A stretch of DNA of 64,000 nt from Brachionus rotundiformis (GCA_016802295.1 JAESIW010000208.1:266947-330946); one strand, 5' to 3'; positions 24,001 to 35,654 are shown, numbered from the stretch's first letter. Numbers and translations are program-made. Notes: generated from the letters alone by a model not told the origin.

Positions 24001-25253
24001 ATATCATTAAATTGGCTTTAAAATAACAAATAAATAAAACATGTTTAATATTAAAATAAAATCATAACAACAATTAAAATTGTTTTAGAAGCAAATCATT
24101 TATTAATTAGAATTATTATTATTTTTTGGCAACTTTTAAACTTGCTTCGATAACTTCACTTTTAATATCTTGAATTATTTTTAAAGTAGATAAAAATTAA
24201 TATTTTATTATTTTAATATTTTATCTTTTTTAGATTTGTCTCATTTTTTAAAATTCAAATCATTATTCTAAAAGTAAAACTTTTATTATATTTTATCACA
24301 AAAACCCTCAAATTTCTAGCTTATCTCTTGTGTAAAATTAAGTTATCACTTACAAACACTAGTTTGAAGAACTTCCTTCGTTTTCTGTTGACGTAATAGA
24401 TACCAAATATGTGCTTCATTTGGCTTGAAAAAACGTGAAAAGCTGCGGCTGTCGTGAAACCCCGGAGAAGAGGCTGGGACAAAAACTTGGATATGGAGCC
24501 GAATTTAAGCAAGGAAAAAATAACCTATGAACCAAAATTGACCAAAAAAATGGTAATTATTTAAACTAATAGTTACTTGAATAACTCCGCACCAAAATGC
24601 CAAGCCGGTGGCAATTTTGATTTTAAACTCCATCGATGGTCCCTCAGTGGAAGTCGAATTCTCAAAGCTGTTGGGAAAAGCAAGCTCTGGATACTCGGCT
24701 TCTAATCGGGTTATAGTTGAATAAACTATGAGGCTAGTGACTGCAAATGTTCCTACTGATAAATGTTTACTTAAAAAATAATTTTGGAATTATATTTGCC
24801 AAATATTGCTCAACACAAAAGTACCTGGTGCCAAAAAAAATATAAGTAAGGCCAGCAAAAAAACTCGTGTACAAGCCGTGTACTGGGTTCAAGCTTGTCA
24901 AAGCTCCATAGGCAAGGGCTAAATACCATAAAGACTCATAATTAATTTTTATTTAAACTTATCAAAAATGCTTGGTTACATGAAGGAATATGCATGACGC
25001 CGACTGTAAGGCCACTCAGCAAATCAGTAATTAGATATTTTTTAAAACTGTATTCAGTAATAAAAGATAAGATTGTAAATGTTCCCAGTATGTTAACTGG
25101 CGAGAGCTTGGCCAAGACTGTGCGAATTTTGGACTCTTTTTTTTTACTGCCATCTTCTTTGGTAGCAAATTTTAGGTCAAATTCCTTTTGAGAGTATGCC
25201 GGACGGTTTATGGAAACAGCTCGCCGACTCGTCCAATCTTCGTTCTCATTCAT
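21019..25253 (-). CDS. SLC26 family anion transporter (sulfate/anion exchanger)
   Basis: Seven exons (25253-24980, 24918-24825, 24769-24577, 24524-24354, 22438-21446, 21401-21173, 21113-21019) join in frame to 682 residues, a normal length. Seen: the N-terminal NRPAYSQKEF motif, a multi-span membrane domain with HLSVGTFAVTSL, FSSQMKHIFGI, a GTIPKGFPEP loop, GSFFQSFVSCGSLSRT and DFGLCIGFLTVLF, then a cytoplasmic STAS domain (about 510-675) with FETIIINFVNVQFVDEAGCK and the typical ending RIFLTVQDAV. The family exchanges sulfate, chloride, bicarbonate, oxalate or iodide across the plasma membrane; the substrate here cannot be read. Intron 4 (24353-22439) is 1.9 kb because it carries a LINE relic and a foldback element; the others are 44-61 bp. 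It is divergent from ETHE1 copy A. Confidence 0.92.
22800..23830 (+). mobile_element. Degraded LINE reverse transcriptase relic in SLC26 intron 4
   Basis: Broken plus-strand frames give QGSVLGPILFILYLNDL (RT core, about 22910-22965), SMVRPHLEC (about 23290) and a C-terminal RVVPQW... PWNRLLDSVVKS that is interrupted by the foldback element at 23498-23757. Many stops and frameshifts. It lies antisense to the transporter and is spliced out with the intron. Confidence 0.75.
23498..23757. mobile_element. Foldback element, copy B, nested in a LINE
   Basis: The ends GTGAATTTCAAAAACAA and its complement match the ends of the element at 3327-3679, and the interior shares AAACAAAATCAATTAT, ACTTTTTG.CTTTTATC and AAGTATGTTGCAGTATTTTT. 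The left arm is partly deleted, so this copy is 260 bp against 353 bp. It interrupts the LINE C-terminal frame. Confidence 0.78.
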
Positions 25254-25834
25254 TTAACAATCTAAAGCTAAAGTTTATTTTAAGTAGATTTTTTAATTTT
25301 ATTCAAAAATATTATAATTTTATCAATAAGCTATTGCGTCATAAACTCAATTTTTACACTTAAAACAAATTAAACATTTTTTTCAATTCAATTCAATTTA
25401 AAAGTGAATCTTAATTTTTTTGTTTGAACATGGGTTGGTAGGATTTGTGTTGGTAAAGAGAAGTAAAAATAAAATTTATTCTATAGAAAAGAATATTGAT
25501 TTTAAAGAATATAATTAATTAATAAAAAAAAAAGATTTTTAAATGTATACAAAAATATAATACATAAAACAAAAATTAAGAATTACCTTCTTTTTAAGGC
25601 TTGCAGATAAATTTTCGCAAGCTCATTAAAAAAAAGCAAATTTTAGCGGTACTTAACCATACACACCTTAAAAAAAAACTTCTGAATGCTTTGGATCTCA
25701 GGAGGATGCGTTACATAACCAAGTCGCTAAGTAAAACTGCTTTGTCATTTAAATATTTCATAATATAAAACAGTTTTGTTCCAAGGCTGTTTTTAAAATT
25801 ATAATTAAAAAGGAAAAAAATTCATAAGGCTTAA
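25254..25834. promoter_or_regulatory. Divergent intergenic region between SLC26 and ETHE1 copy A
   Basis: A 581-bp AT-rich gap between the two start codons. Both promoters must lie here or overlap the first exons. No site can be named. Confidence 0.3.
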
Positions 25835-26653
25835 ATGGCTCATGTTTGCGATCCAACGCTGGTTTTCCGTCAGCTTTTTGAAAAAATCTCGTCAACTTAC
25901 ACCTATGTGCTAGCTGACGCGAATACCAAAGAGGCAATTATCATCGATCCGGTCATAGAGACCGTCGATAGAGACATTAAGGTCTTAAATGATCTAAACC
26001 TGAAACTTTTGTATGCTGGTAATTAGCCTTACCATTTTAAGCATTAAGTTCAATATTGAGAATTTAAGTAAACACACATGTACATGCTGATCATGTGACT
26101 GGTAGTGGTATGATAAAGCAAAAGCTTCCAGGTGTTAAAAGTGTCATATTTGACACCAATGCCAAGGCAGACATTCACATCAAAGAAGGTACCTAGCTGA
26201 AAGCTGATTAGAAGAATATAAAAAAAATTAAAATAATTTTTTCCAGGTGACAGTCTTCAATTTGGTTCTAAAAAAATTGAATTTTTGTCAACGCCAGGCC
26301 ACACGAACGGCTGTGTGTCCATAGTTTGCCACTCGGCCAAGTCAGTGTTTACAGGTGATGCCTTGCTGATACGCGGTTGCGGTCGAACCGACTTCCAACA
26401 AGGCAATTCTTCCCTGCTCTACGACTCAGTACATGCCAAGATATTCACTTTGCCAGATGACTATGTGGTCTTTCCTGCCCACGACTACACCGGACAAACA
26501 AACAGCAGCGTTGGCGAGGAGAAAAAACACAATCCAAGATTGAGCAAGTCCAAGGAGGAATTTATTAAAATAATGGCCAATTTGAACCTACCCTATCCAG
26601 CCCAAATTGACCGAGCTCTACCAGCCAATTTAGTATGTGGAATACAAAATTAA
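25835..26653 (+). CDS. ETHE1: Persulfide dioxygenase ETHE1, copy A
   Basis: Three exons (25835-26018, 26069-26188, 26247-26653) join in frame to 236 residues. It oxidises glutathione persulfide to sulfite in sulfide detoxification. Seen: metallo-beta-lactamase fold with THVHADH (64-70), STPGHT with His120, and TGDALLIRGCGRTDFQQG with Asp139; His65, His120 and Asp139 match the three iron ligands of human ETHE1 in spacing. It ends NLVCGIQN, like the human NMRCGVQ. Unlike the human enzyme there is no long basic N-terminal presequence: the protein starts only about ten residues before the conserved FRQLFE, so a mitochondrial location is not supported by sequence. A possible poly(A) signal AATAAA is at 26693. 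A paralogue lies at 38006; its second intron is in a different place. Confidence 0.93.
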
Positions 26654-27589
26654 ATCCTGACCAAAACTTAAAATTAACTTTGCATTTTTTTAAATAAATA
26701 GTTAATTAAGTAAAAATTTTTAAAATTAAAAAATATTGATATAATCAAGTGGATGATAAGAAATAAGTGACGCACTTATGACGCTTTATTTATCTACACA
26801 ATTGCATAGAGTAAATATGAAGAGTTTAAGTCTTTATTTATCGCTTTGTATCTGTCTAAAAAATTTGTGAAAATATTTAAATTTAGTATTCGTATTTTTA
26901 TACTTTTCATAATGTGCAAGATCGAATTTTGTCTTGTCATCATTATGATGTTTTTATACCAATTGTTCTCTATGGTTTAAAATATTAAATTTTCTTCTAA
27001 ATTTCAGTCGAGAGTATTCAATTTAGTCTCGTAAACTGGAAAAAATATAGAGAAATACATTGATTTAAAAATTTCATAAAAAAATTGTTTTTATAAAAAC
27101 TATTTTGATATATTGGATTTAATTTAATTTAAAAACAAGCCTAGTTTTGTATTAAATAACTTAATATAGAATTTATTTTTTAAAGTAAATCAAAATAAGT
27201 AAAATAAAACTGTCTTTATAGTACTATAATTTATAGACTTTTATCTAAATTTTTGTTTTTTATAAATAACTTTAACACGAGATTTAAATTAGATAGATTA
27301 TTGAAAAAAAAAAGTTTCAAATTTTTAAAAATTATCTTATCCATCGGAGCAAACAATAGGATATTAATTTTCAAGTAATCAAGATAAATTAATAGAACTA
27401 GCTGCTTTTTTATTTTCTTTTTATTCCATTTAGTTTAAGTTTATTTTATAGAAAATATAAGGGGATAAAATCTTTAACCTATAACAGATATTTGGCAAAA
27501 AATAAAATACTTAAAAAGTTAAAATCTCATAACTCTGCTTCTTTAAATTGATAAAATAGTTCTCTCCAACATGGTGCATTAATTGCTAA
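26654..27589. other. AT-rich intergenic DNA
   Basis: No gene, repeat or RNA was recognised between ETHE1 copy A and the LINE relic. Confidence 0.6.
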
Positions 27590-28345
27590 AAAAATTTTAG
27601 CAATGGTGTGCAAAAGCCTCACAAATGTACCAAGCTCTTTTTAATTAAAATTAAATGGTAATTATTCTTCTTAATTTTTATAAATGACTTGGCAACGTAC
27701 TTAATTAATCTTAAATCGAAACTATTCGTTGATGATACAACAATTTATTGCGATAAGTTTAAACTTGATGATTTAATTACAAGTTTTTCCCGAAATATTC
27801 GCCCACTTTTTGAATGGTGTAATTTTAACTGTATAGATATTAATTGGTAAAAGACTTTTTGTATGTTTATAACAAACAAACGAATCAAGACACCTGAATG
27901 TCTTATACTTGAATGTATAAAAATTGAAGTTATCACGAAATTTAAGCTACTTGCAGTCACTCTCGATTCCAAACTAGAATTTGGTCAATATGTAAGTGAT
28001 ATTCGGGAGCTTATATACTATAGACTCTTTCAATTGAAAAATTTTTTTATTTGTCCTTCTCGGTAAAAGTTCAATTATTTAAAAATGTTATTCTAGTATA
28101 CAAAGACTTGCTATCTTTGTTTATTTAAACTGTTTAATTAAAATTTTAATCTGAGAATTTTTCTTAGACTAGGACTTTTTTCATTCAAGGTTTTCTCATC
28201 TTAAAATTCACCAATTTTAACAGAGCAACTAAGAATAAATGAAGTGAGAAATTTACCGAACGAATTAAGAAACAAGAATCATCTTATTGAAATAGCTTCA
28301 CAGCGAAAAGTTGGTGAATCAACTTTTGGGGTTTTTTTTAACTAA
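27590..28345 (+). mobile_element. Degraded LINE reverse transcriptase relic
   Basis: Plus-strand frames read FINDLATYLINLKSKLFVDD (RT catalytic box in the form VDD), then LLAVTLDSKLEFGQYVSDI and near the end RNKNHLIEIASQ and VGESTFG, in the order expected for the RT and its C-terminal region. Stops interrupt it at several places. The N-terminal part is missing. Confidence 0.7.
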
Positions 28346-28843
28346 ATTTATTAATACAAGTATAAATACTTTCTCTTTAAAAATTTTTTATATGAAAAAA
28401 TGAATACAATGATAATTAAATTCTTATCAATCAAAGAAAAATTTAGATTTATGATTTTTTTATTGAAGATTTTTTTTTTATTTTATGAAGTTTTTTTATT
28501 TCTAAAATTTATTAAAGTTGTCTTATTTGACTTTTGTTAACTTTTAATAAGTAAATTAATAATAAAATAAGGTAAAGATTATTTTGAGGATACTATTCGC
28601 AATCTAAGTTTAATTCTGAAATATTGAATGAACATTTTTTAAAGACGATTTTTTTTTACTATTTTTTAATAGCTTATAGTTTCAAGAAATGGACGCCATG
28701 ATCTTATGGGAAACTCTAAATGAGGTCTAACCAGTTCTGTGTAGAGCATTCTTAATGTGTCAATGTTTAAATTGTGTATGTGCTAAAAATGGTATAGTCG
28801 AAAAATCTTTTTGGCATGAATCCATGTTGTGCATCAGTTAATA

Positions 28844-30392
28844 CAGTATGATGCAAAACTTTAGAAATTTTTTTTTTCGTTTACAAAAGAATTGTTTTTG
28901 CATATATAATAGACAGGAAAATAAAAAAAAGTGGTTTTTTTTCAAATTTTTATTTGTCATCAATCCAAGATCATAGTATCAAAAAATAAAATACATAAGA
29001 AAAAATGAATACAATAAATTAAAAAAAAAAACTGTTCAAAAGTTTCGAAATGTTTACAAATATTTGAAATGACCGCCTTTGGCCTTATAACAAGCCAAAA
29101 CTCTTTTTGGCAAAGATTCAATCAACTTTTGAACGTACTCAGTTGGAATCTTTATCCACTCTTTGTGTAAAACCTCTTTTAAATGCTCGATAGAGGTTAC
29201 CTTTGTGTTTACCATTTTGGCATCCATGTATGACCATAAGTTCTCGATTGTGTTGAGATCTGGTGAACGGGCACACCATGCCAGTACCTCTATGTTCTGT
29301 TCTTTCAACCAGTCCCTTACTGAGTGGGCAGTATGTGCCGAAGCGCCATCTTGCTGAAAAATCCATCCCCAGATACCAGCTGACCCTCCACCGTTTTGTA
29401 ACCTTTGTATACAAAACTTCGGATGAAACTTTTCATTTTTAAACCTTTTTACGATTAATCTTGACTTACGATTGAAGACCTCAAAATTGGACTCGTCACT
29501 GAAAATAATTCTGGACTAATTATTAATATGTCCAATTAAGTCTCTGTTTACACCACTTATATCTTTTTTGTCTATCTTTTATGGTTAAAAGGAGTTTTCT
29601 GACCGCTGTATAGGACTCTAAGCTTTTTTTTTTGAGAAATCTCACTACAGTAGACTTACTTAAACTAACCCCTTGAGTCTTAGAATTAAAATCATTGGCG
29701 AGTTTTTGATAGCTAGATGTAGGGTCTCTTCGTATCTCTCTAAAAATGTAATTTTCATCCCTAAAAGTCAACTTCCGAGGTCTACCAGAACGGCTTCGAT
29801 CAGACACAGTACCAGTCTCTTCATATCGTTTTTTGGTTGAAGAGACACATTTTGGAGAAACACCTAACATGTTGGCTATCTCATTTTGCTTTTTATCTCA
29901 ACTTTTTAGCAGACCCACGATCTGTCATTTTAGTGGGCCAGAAACGTTTTTTTACCCATGTTTTTGGTAATTTTTTGGCAAAATTAAGTTTTTTTTGGTT
30001 AAGTTATTTTGAATGGACCTAAGTAGTTGGAGAGTATTTATTTTAAGCAGTTTAAGAGCACAATTTAATCAAAATTAGAAGCTATTTAAGAATTGATCAT
30101 TAAGGTGTGAAAAAAGGCAGCAATGGTTGCTAAAACTTTAGGTTTACCCGAATTTCTAAACTTTTGCACCGACTTTTATTTTTCATTTTTAGAGGAAGTT
30201 TTTTCATTATAAATATTTAAAAGTTAATTATATTTTTATTCCGAGTGTCATATATCAAATTATAGAGAAAAAAAAATCTACAAATTAGTTCTTTTATTTT
30301 TTTTCTTTTACTCTCAATTTTTCGTAAAATACAACAAGTAAACAATTTAAGATAAATAAAATAACCAATTTCTAAACTTCTGCAACATACTG
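28844..30392 (-). mobile_element. Tc1-like transposon, nearly full length
   Basis: Ends begin CAGTATGATGCAAAACTTT (28844) and, inverted, CAGTATGTTGCAGAAGTTT (30392), each flanked by TA (28842-28843, 30393-30394). Each end also has an inner copy of the GCAAAANTTT..GAAAT site (about 29034-29051 and 30151-30168), the IR/DR layout of many Tc1 elements. Length 1549 bp. It sits inside a LINE relic, and a degraded relative lies at 48230-49345. Confidence 0.88.
29054..29928 (-). pseudogene. Broken Tc1 transposase
   Basis: Frame pieces from 29928 down: MTDRGSAKKL, a frameshift near 29890, then the paired HTH region (MLGVSPKCVSSTKKRYEETG, GRPRKLT motif, QKLANDF), a stop at 29523, then SDESNFEVFN (first catalytic Asp), a deletion of roughly 40 residues after the GGG..WGW motif, QQDGASAHTA (second Asp) and RSPDLNTIENLWS (Asn/Glu box of DD34E). 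The frameshift, the stop and the deletion make it inactive. Confidence 0.88.
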
Positions 30393-31386
30393 TAGAATAT
30401 GATCTATAAGAAAGGCTAACATGTGATCTTTGAGAATCTTGCAAATACCACTTGTAAGAGAGACCGGACGATAAATGCTTGAATTAAGCTTATTTCCTTT
30501 CTTAAAATGGGGTGTAAGATTCGCCATTTTCTAAATTAAAGGTAACTTCCCTTCTAAGAGAGATAATCTAAACAATAATGTAATTTTGATCACTAGACCT
30601 AATGCTGCTTTCTTTAAGTTTTTTAACAATATTACTAACAAGATCTGGGTCACATGTTATTTTTCTTTAAAGCTTTTTCTTTGTTGCTATTTGGTCAATA
30701 TCATTAGGACAAATAGAATTATTCACTTTATCAAGAGGTGGAAAAGGTTAAGATATATTATCTAACGTAAACACTGACTGAAAATATCTATTTAATTTGG
30801 AAGATCTTGAGTTGGAAATTTTAATAATTCTAATTGATGTTCAATACCAATACATGCTTGCTTATAAATTTTTTTCCCAATATTGACAACTGCAAATACT
30901 CAACTCCTAAATTATTTCAATTACTTGCATTGAATCACCCCAAATTTTTTACTTTCCCAAATTGATTTTTGAAAATACGCTTTGTACACTTTTTTGTTGC
31001 TTGGTACCGTAAACTCTTGCAAATAAGTGCCCCCAAAATCGTGTCTTTATTGGAAAATTTAAGCCCTTAGATTTTCTTAAAATTAAATATTTTATAAAGA
31101 TCTAAGTATGCTTTTCAAGAACGCAACATAGATAGAACTAATTTTTTTTGTTTTATTTAATTTAACATAAAAATGTTATAAATAATTACATCATTCACCA
31201 TTTACTGTTTCATTATATATTCCGTAACCATGGGATATTAATTTATTATTTTAAAATTTATTAGACATTTAAAAACAATATGCAAGGAATTCATTTTACA
31301 TAATAATTTAAATAAGATAAACTAAAAATATAACTAATTAGATTAATTAAATTCTATACTCATTATTTTAAGAGTTTTTACTCGAA

Positions 31387-34300
31387 ATGGAAGAAAGAAT
31401 AAAGTTTTATCGGATTGATTCTAAGTTGTCAAAAAAAGCAGATTTAATTATTTGTCAAGAAAAAAAAACATTAAAATTTGAAATCAGAGAGTATACTTTA
31501 CTGAATGATAAAATATATACAGTAACTATCGGAAAAAAAGGGGATATTTTAATTAAGGATGAAAAAATTATCAAAGATGATGGAAATAAATTCAGAATTA
31601 ATAATTCTAAAGATACAATTTTAAGTAAAAATTCTCATTCACCATTTGAAGCCAAGCTCTATGAATCTGGCGCATTAATTGCCGAATGTCTTTTCTATCG
31701 TTATTGCAAAACTCCGAAAAAATCGCCAGCTGAATGGGATGAAAACTTCGATCCAGAGGAGCATTTACGCTTAGAGTCAAGTAGTCTCTCTTTAGATAAC
31801 AGTGTAGATCCAAAATCTGAAAAAAATAAAGTAACAAAAAATTTAAAAGCAAAAGAAAAATATGTTTTGCCAATTTCAGGGTTGATGGATGCTTCAACAA
31901 GTCCTATGGATATTGATATAAATTTTGCTAACAATGGTGTATATTCTTTTATGTTAACCATTAAGCATTTACCAGAACAAATGGAAACTGAATTAAGTAT
32001 TACACAGTTATTTGACAAATTAGACACTTCAAACAGAGCCATTGTAAAATTAAAAAATGAGTTTAATGTCAAAAAAATAGCACATTTTAAGATCAATATA
32101 GAAGGTGAAAAAGATGGTGAAGTTAGGGATTTCTTAATAGAAAAATTAAAAAATGGAATAAAAGTTAAAATAGATAATACGATAGAGAGCTTTTGTTATA
32201 TAGGAAGTTCTAATAGTGGTCGAAGAGAATCTAACTTCTGGGCTATTGATAAACAGAGTTGGAAAAATCTAAAAATTGATAAATTTCTTGAGAGGTTTGG
32301 AAAATTTACCAATTTTTCTCAAATAGAAAAGCTAAACAAACGCTATAGTCTTCTCTTTACAACCTGTAAACCGGTATTAGAGCTTAAGCGAAGTGATTAT
32401 AAGGTGATAGATGATACGAAAAAAGGGAACTATTGTTTTACTGATGGTGTTGGTGTCATTCGTCAAGAAACTTGTGAAGAAATTTCAAAAAAATTAAATC
32501 TTGAGTATACCAGCTATGTTTTCCAAATTAGAATGGGAGGATTCAAAGGAGTCCTTACCGGCTTTTCAGATAAAATATTCAATTCAATTTGCCCAGGAAT
32601 AGATAAAAAAGTTAAAATTTTATTCAGAAAAAGTCAAGAAAAATTTGAGTCATATGACTTTGGTTTAAATATAGTTTCATGGGCAACAAATGCTTCAGTA
32701 CCAGCAAGCCTTAACTCAGAGATAGCTATGATTTTAGACGGTTTATGTGGACAAAACTTTAGAGATTATATACTTGCAATATTTGAAGAATATCTTGATG
32801 AAGTGGACAAGAGTTTGACCGACCCGAAAAGAGCTCTGATCAAGTTATTCAATTCAGACCTCATTGATAAATTTACACATAAATATAAAATGATTCTATT
32901 AGCCTGTAGGGAAAATTTGATGTCTGAGCTTGACCCAAAACAGTATAAGATAATTTATGAGTTAATCATTGAAAAATGTTTATTCAATGTAATTACCAAA
33001 AGATCATTTAATATTAATATAGAAAAGTCGAGATTTTTTATCGGAGTAATTGATGAGACAGAGTCACTAAATGAAGGAGAAGTTTTTATTTCTTATAGAG
33101 ATAGCCTTGGAAATATTGAGTATTTGAATGATTGTGATGTTCTTGTTTGTCGAGTACCATGTTACAGTGTGACTGAAGCTCGAAAAGTGCGTGCAAAATA
33201 TGTAGATGAATTATCTCATTTGGAAAACTGTGTTGTTTTCTCGAAAAAGGGCTCTAGGCCTTTGACTGATATTCTAAGTGGTGGTGACTTGGATGGGGAT
33301 CTTTATTTTGTCTCTTGGAATGATAAATTGCTTGGCTTTCAGAATATAGACAAAACATTGGAGTATCCAAAGGATACCTCGAAACTAGGGTCAATAGATT
33401 GGAAAAACTTAAAGGATCAATTGGTCGAGGTCTTTGTCGATGATGTAGTCTATGAAAACAAAATTGGCCTTTGGCACTATTATTTAACTTGTTCATATAA
33501 TTTAGATCGAAAGAATATGCTTAAAGACAATTATCTGGAAGGAGTTAAAGAGATAAACAAGTGTATCGATGGAATTAAATCCAAGTTGTCCCCTAAAATC
33601 ATAAGAAAGCCAGTATGGTACATTTCTTCCAAAGATTTAATTGAATGCATGAATGATTCTAGAGAAAATAAGATAAATTTCTTAAAAGACTTTCTTGACA
33701 AAAACAAATCTAAATTTGACAATTTTGATCTAAAGAATAATTCATTACTTGCTTGTTTGATTATCAGAGCTATAAAGAAATATGCTGATATTTTGGATGC
33801 CGAACCAGATTTGAAAAATGGCGAATTTTTAAACAAGAAGGAAATTAAATTATTGGAAAGTAACAATTTTATTGTAAGTGATTATAGTGATCGAACAATA
33901 GAGGAAAAAAATTTTGAAAATATTAAAAAAAAATATCAAGAGTATATTGAAAAGATTAAAAAAATTGACAATAATAGCCAAAGTAATAAATCGAACAGCG
34001 ATATGTTTAAAGGGGTGTATGAGAGACAGATAGCAAAAAACTCTTGTTCTGAAAAAGATAAATTGGAAACAGAATATATAAATGAATTCAGAGACTATGT
34101 AGTTAACATGAATTATTTTAAAAGAGATTATGATGATAAAATTTTGAATAAGAGTATTTATTCAATCGATGGACTTTATTTTAGATCGAGAGTTATTAAT
34201 TTGTATAAGACTTTTAAAAATGATGAAAAATTTTACCAAATACCATGGATGTTCTATGATGTCCTGTGTTTAATGAAAAATTTCTGTAATGACAGATATT

Positions 34301-34404
34301 CAGAAAGGGCTTGCCAAGTATTGCCAGTTTTGATTCCATTCAGCATATCTGCCGAACTAACTAATACATTTTCGTCCAATAAATTACTCAATAAGAATTT
34401 TTAA
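31387..34404 (+). CDS. Cellular RNA-dependent RNA polymerase (RNAi type), intronless
   Basis: One open frame of 1005 residues. The catalytic loop of eukaryotic two-barrel RdRPs is seen as GGDLDGDLYF with Asp634, Asp636 and Asp638; upstream family features include FTDGVGVI (about 350), RMGGFKGVL (about 380) and CRVPCYSVTEARK (about 590). It belongs to the QDE-1/EGO-1/RRF family, which copies RNA templates to make or amplify small interfering RNA; it is not related to viral RdRPs of the palm type. The length is within the family's range though on the short side, and the N-terminal region has no recognised domain. No intron is found in 3 kb although other long genes here are split. AT-rich codons match the host, so it looks long resident. 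It lies between the two ETHE1 copies, same strand, amid transposon relics. Confidence 0.93.
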   Translation: MEERIKFYRIDSKLSKKADLIICQEKKTLKFEIREYTLLNDKIYTVTIGKKGDILIKDEKIIKDDGNKFRINNSKDTILSKNSHSPFEAKLYESGALIAECLFYRYCKTPKKSPAEWDENFDPEEHLRLESSSLSLDNSVDPKSEKNKVTKNLKAKEKYVLPISGLMDASTSPMDIDINFANNGVYSFMLTIKHLPEQMETELSITQLFDKLDTSNRAIVKLKNEFNVKKIAHFKINIEGEKDGEVRDFLIEKLKNGIKVKIDNTIESFCYIGSSNSGRRESNFWAIDKQSWKNLKIDKFLERFGKFTNFSQIEKLNKRYSLLFTTCKPVLELKRSDYKVIDDTKKGNYCFTDGVGVIRQETCEEISKKLNLEYTSYVFQIRMGGFKGVLTGFSDKIFNSICPGIDKKVKILFRKSQEKFESYDFGLNIVSWATNASVPASLNSEIAMILDGLCGQNFRDYILAIFEEYLDEVDKSLTDPKRALIKLFNSDLIDKFTHKYKMILLACRENLMSELDPKQYKIIYELIIEKCLFNVITKRSFNINIEKSRFFIGVIDETESLNEGEVFISYRDSLGNIEYLNDCDVLVCRVPCYSVTEARKVRAKYVDELSHLENCVVFSKKGSRPLTDILSGGDLDGDLYFVSWNDKLLGFQNIDKTLEYPKDTSKLGSIDWKNLKDQLVEVFVDDVVYENKIGLWHYYLTCSYNLDRKNMLKDNYLEGVKEINKCIDGIKSKLSPKIIRKPVWYISSKDLIECMNDSRENKINFLKDFLDKNKSKFDNFDLKNNSLLACLIIRAIKKYADILDAEPDLKNGEFLNKKEIKLLESNNFIVSDYSDRTIEEKNFENIKKKYQEYIEKIKKIDNNSQSNKSNSDMFKGVYERQIAKNSCSEKDKLETEYINEFRDYVVNMNYFKRDYDDKILNKSIYSIDGLYFRSRVINLYKTFKNDEKFYQIPWMFYDVLCLMKNFCNDRYSERACQVLPVLIPFSISAELTNTFSSNKLLNKNF

Positions 34405-34928
34405 ATTGAATTAAATATATATATTGATACTATATGACATAAAGTCAATTTTCAGCTCTATTTTAACTTTATTTTGTTTTTATAATTGAAGGAAAAACTA
34501 TTTTTTTGGTATCTATAACTTCATAAAAGACATAAAAGTTATATCATGGAACTATATTTGTCTTTTCTTTATAAGGTATTCATTAAGTTTTTTTTTAAAT
34601 GAATGATTAGATATAGAAATTCTAAATTTTGCCAATTAAAGGTTTTGTTTTTCATTTTAAATTATATTTCAAAATTTTAATAGTTTTTTTATTAATGTTT
34701 TAGTAAAATAATATGTAACTGAACATGTTTAATCATGATCGGGTATTGTGCAAATTAAACTAAGATTTTAATTTCTATAAATAAATATATATGAATAACA
34801 GAAATCCATGAATAAAATTTAAAGAATTTAAAAAAAATATTTATTAAATTATTTTATATGTTTAAAAAAAAATAAGTAAATATAAAAAGATTTATTTGAA
34901 AAATTAGCGAATAAAATACAGTGCTTTT

Positions 34929-35095
34929 ATTTTACAAGGTTCTTACAGAAATTTATGTTATTTTACGTAAAATAACATAAACTGATGTAAGATTACCTAA
35001 GATTACAAAATCTTACTCACAAACTTTAATCAGCTTACGTAAGCTGACGTAACTTTACGTTAAATTACTTCAATGCCTGTAAGACTCTGTGAAAT
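34929..35095. mobile_element. Small palindromic MITE rich in TTACGTAA
   Basis: The outer ends are imperfect inverted repeats (ATTTTACAAGGTTCTTACAG and, from the right, ATTTCACAGAGTCTTACAG). Inside lie a perfect 30-bp palindrome (34952-34981, centre TTTTACGTAAAA) and a perfect 16-bp palindrome CAGCTTACGTAAGCTG (35031-35046). No coding capacity. No target duplication could be read. Confidence 0.6.
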
Positions 35096-35654
35096 CGATT
35101 TCAGCCAAAAAGTTGTGATTTTTTGCTATAATTCTTTAATTTTTAATAAATTTTTTGCATTTTTTTAATTTTTAAACAAGAAAACTTTTTAAATTATTTC
35201 TTACAAAACCTTTTAATTTCTTACATCATTCGTTACAAATTTTTGTAATTTATTGTAAAATTTCAGTATATCTTGTTAGAAATGGTAAGATATAGTAAAA
35301 GAATTCCATAATTTTTAATTATAAATCATTAAATTTATTAGACTTTATTCGTTATAAGTTATTTTTGACGAAAATTCATAGAAATTGTCATTTTTAATTA
35401 AATTTATATTTCATTGTCTATTTTCTTTTGTTTTCACTCTTTTCAGTAATTAAACATCTTTCAGCTTTTTCCAACAATCATCAGTTTTTAATAATTTAAC
35501 ATTTACTTTTAACTTAGGAACTTTATATGTTGTTTCGTTTGCTATAACTCCTTCAATCATCATGTGATTTCCATCGACATCATGAACAAAACTTACTTTA
35601 GAGAAAACATGGTTAAAAAATATATAAATAGATTATAGGCGATTATTTAATTCC

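Larger units (their letters stand above)
28665..30770 (-). mobile_element. LINE relic split by a Tc1 insertion
   Basis: On the minus strand 30770-30394 reads ANLTPHFKKGNKLNSSIYRP and VSLTSGICKILKDHMLAFL, the N-terminal RT motifs of non-LTR elements. The frame stops at the Tc1 end and resumes on the other side (28841 downward) as a CTTWIHAKKI-like stretch (QHGF-K family motif), then TELVRPHLEF. The LINE was therefore there first. The middle of the RT is also deleted. It may extend toward 31000, but less clearly. Confidence 0.65.
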
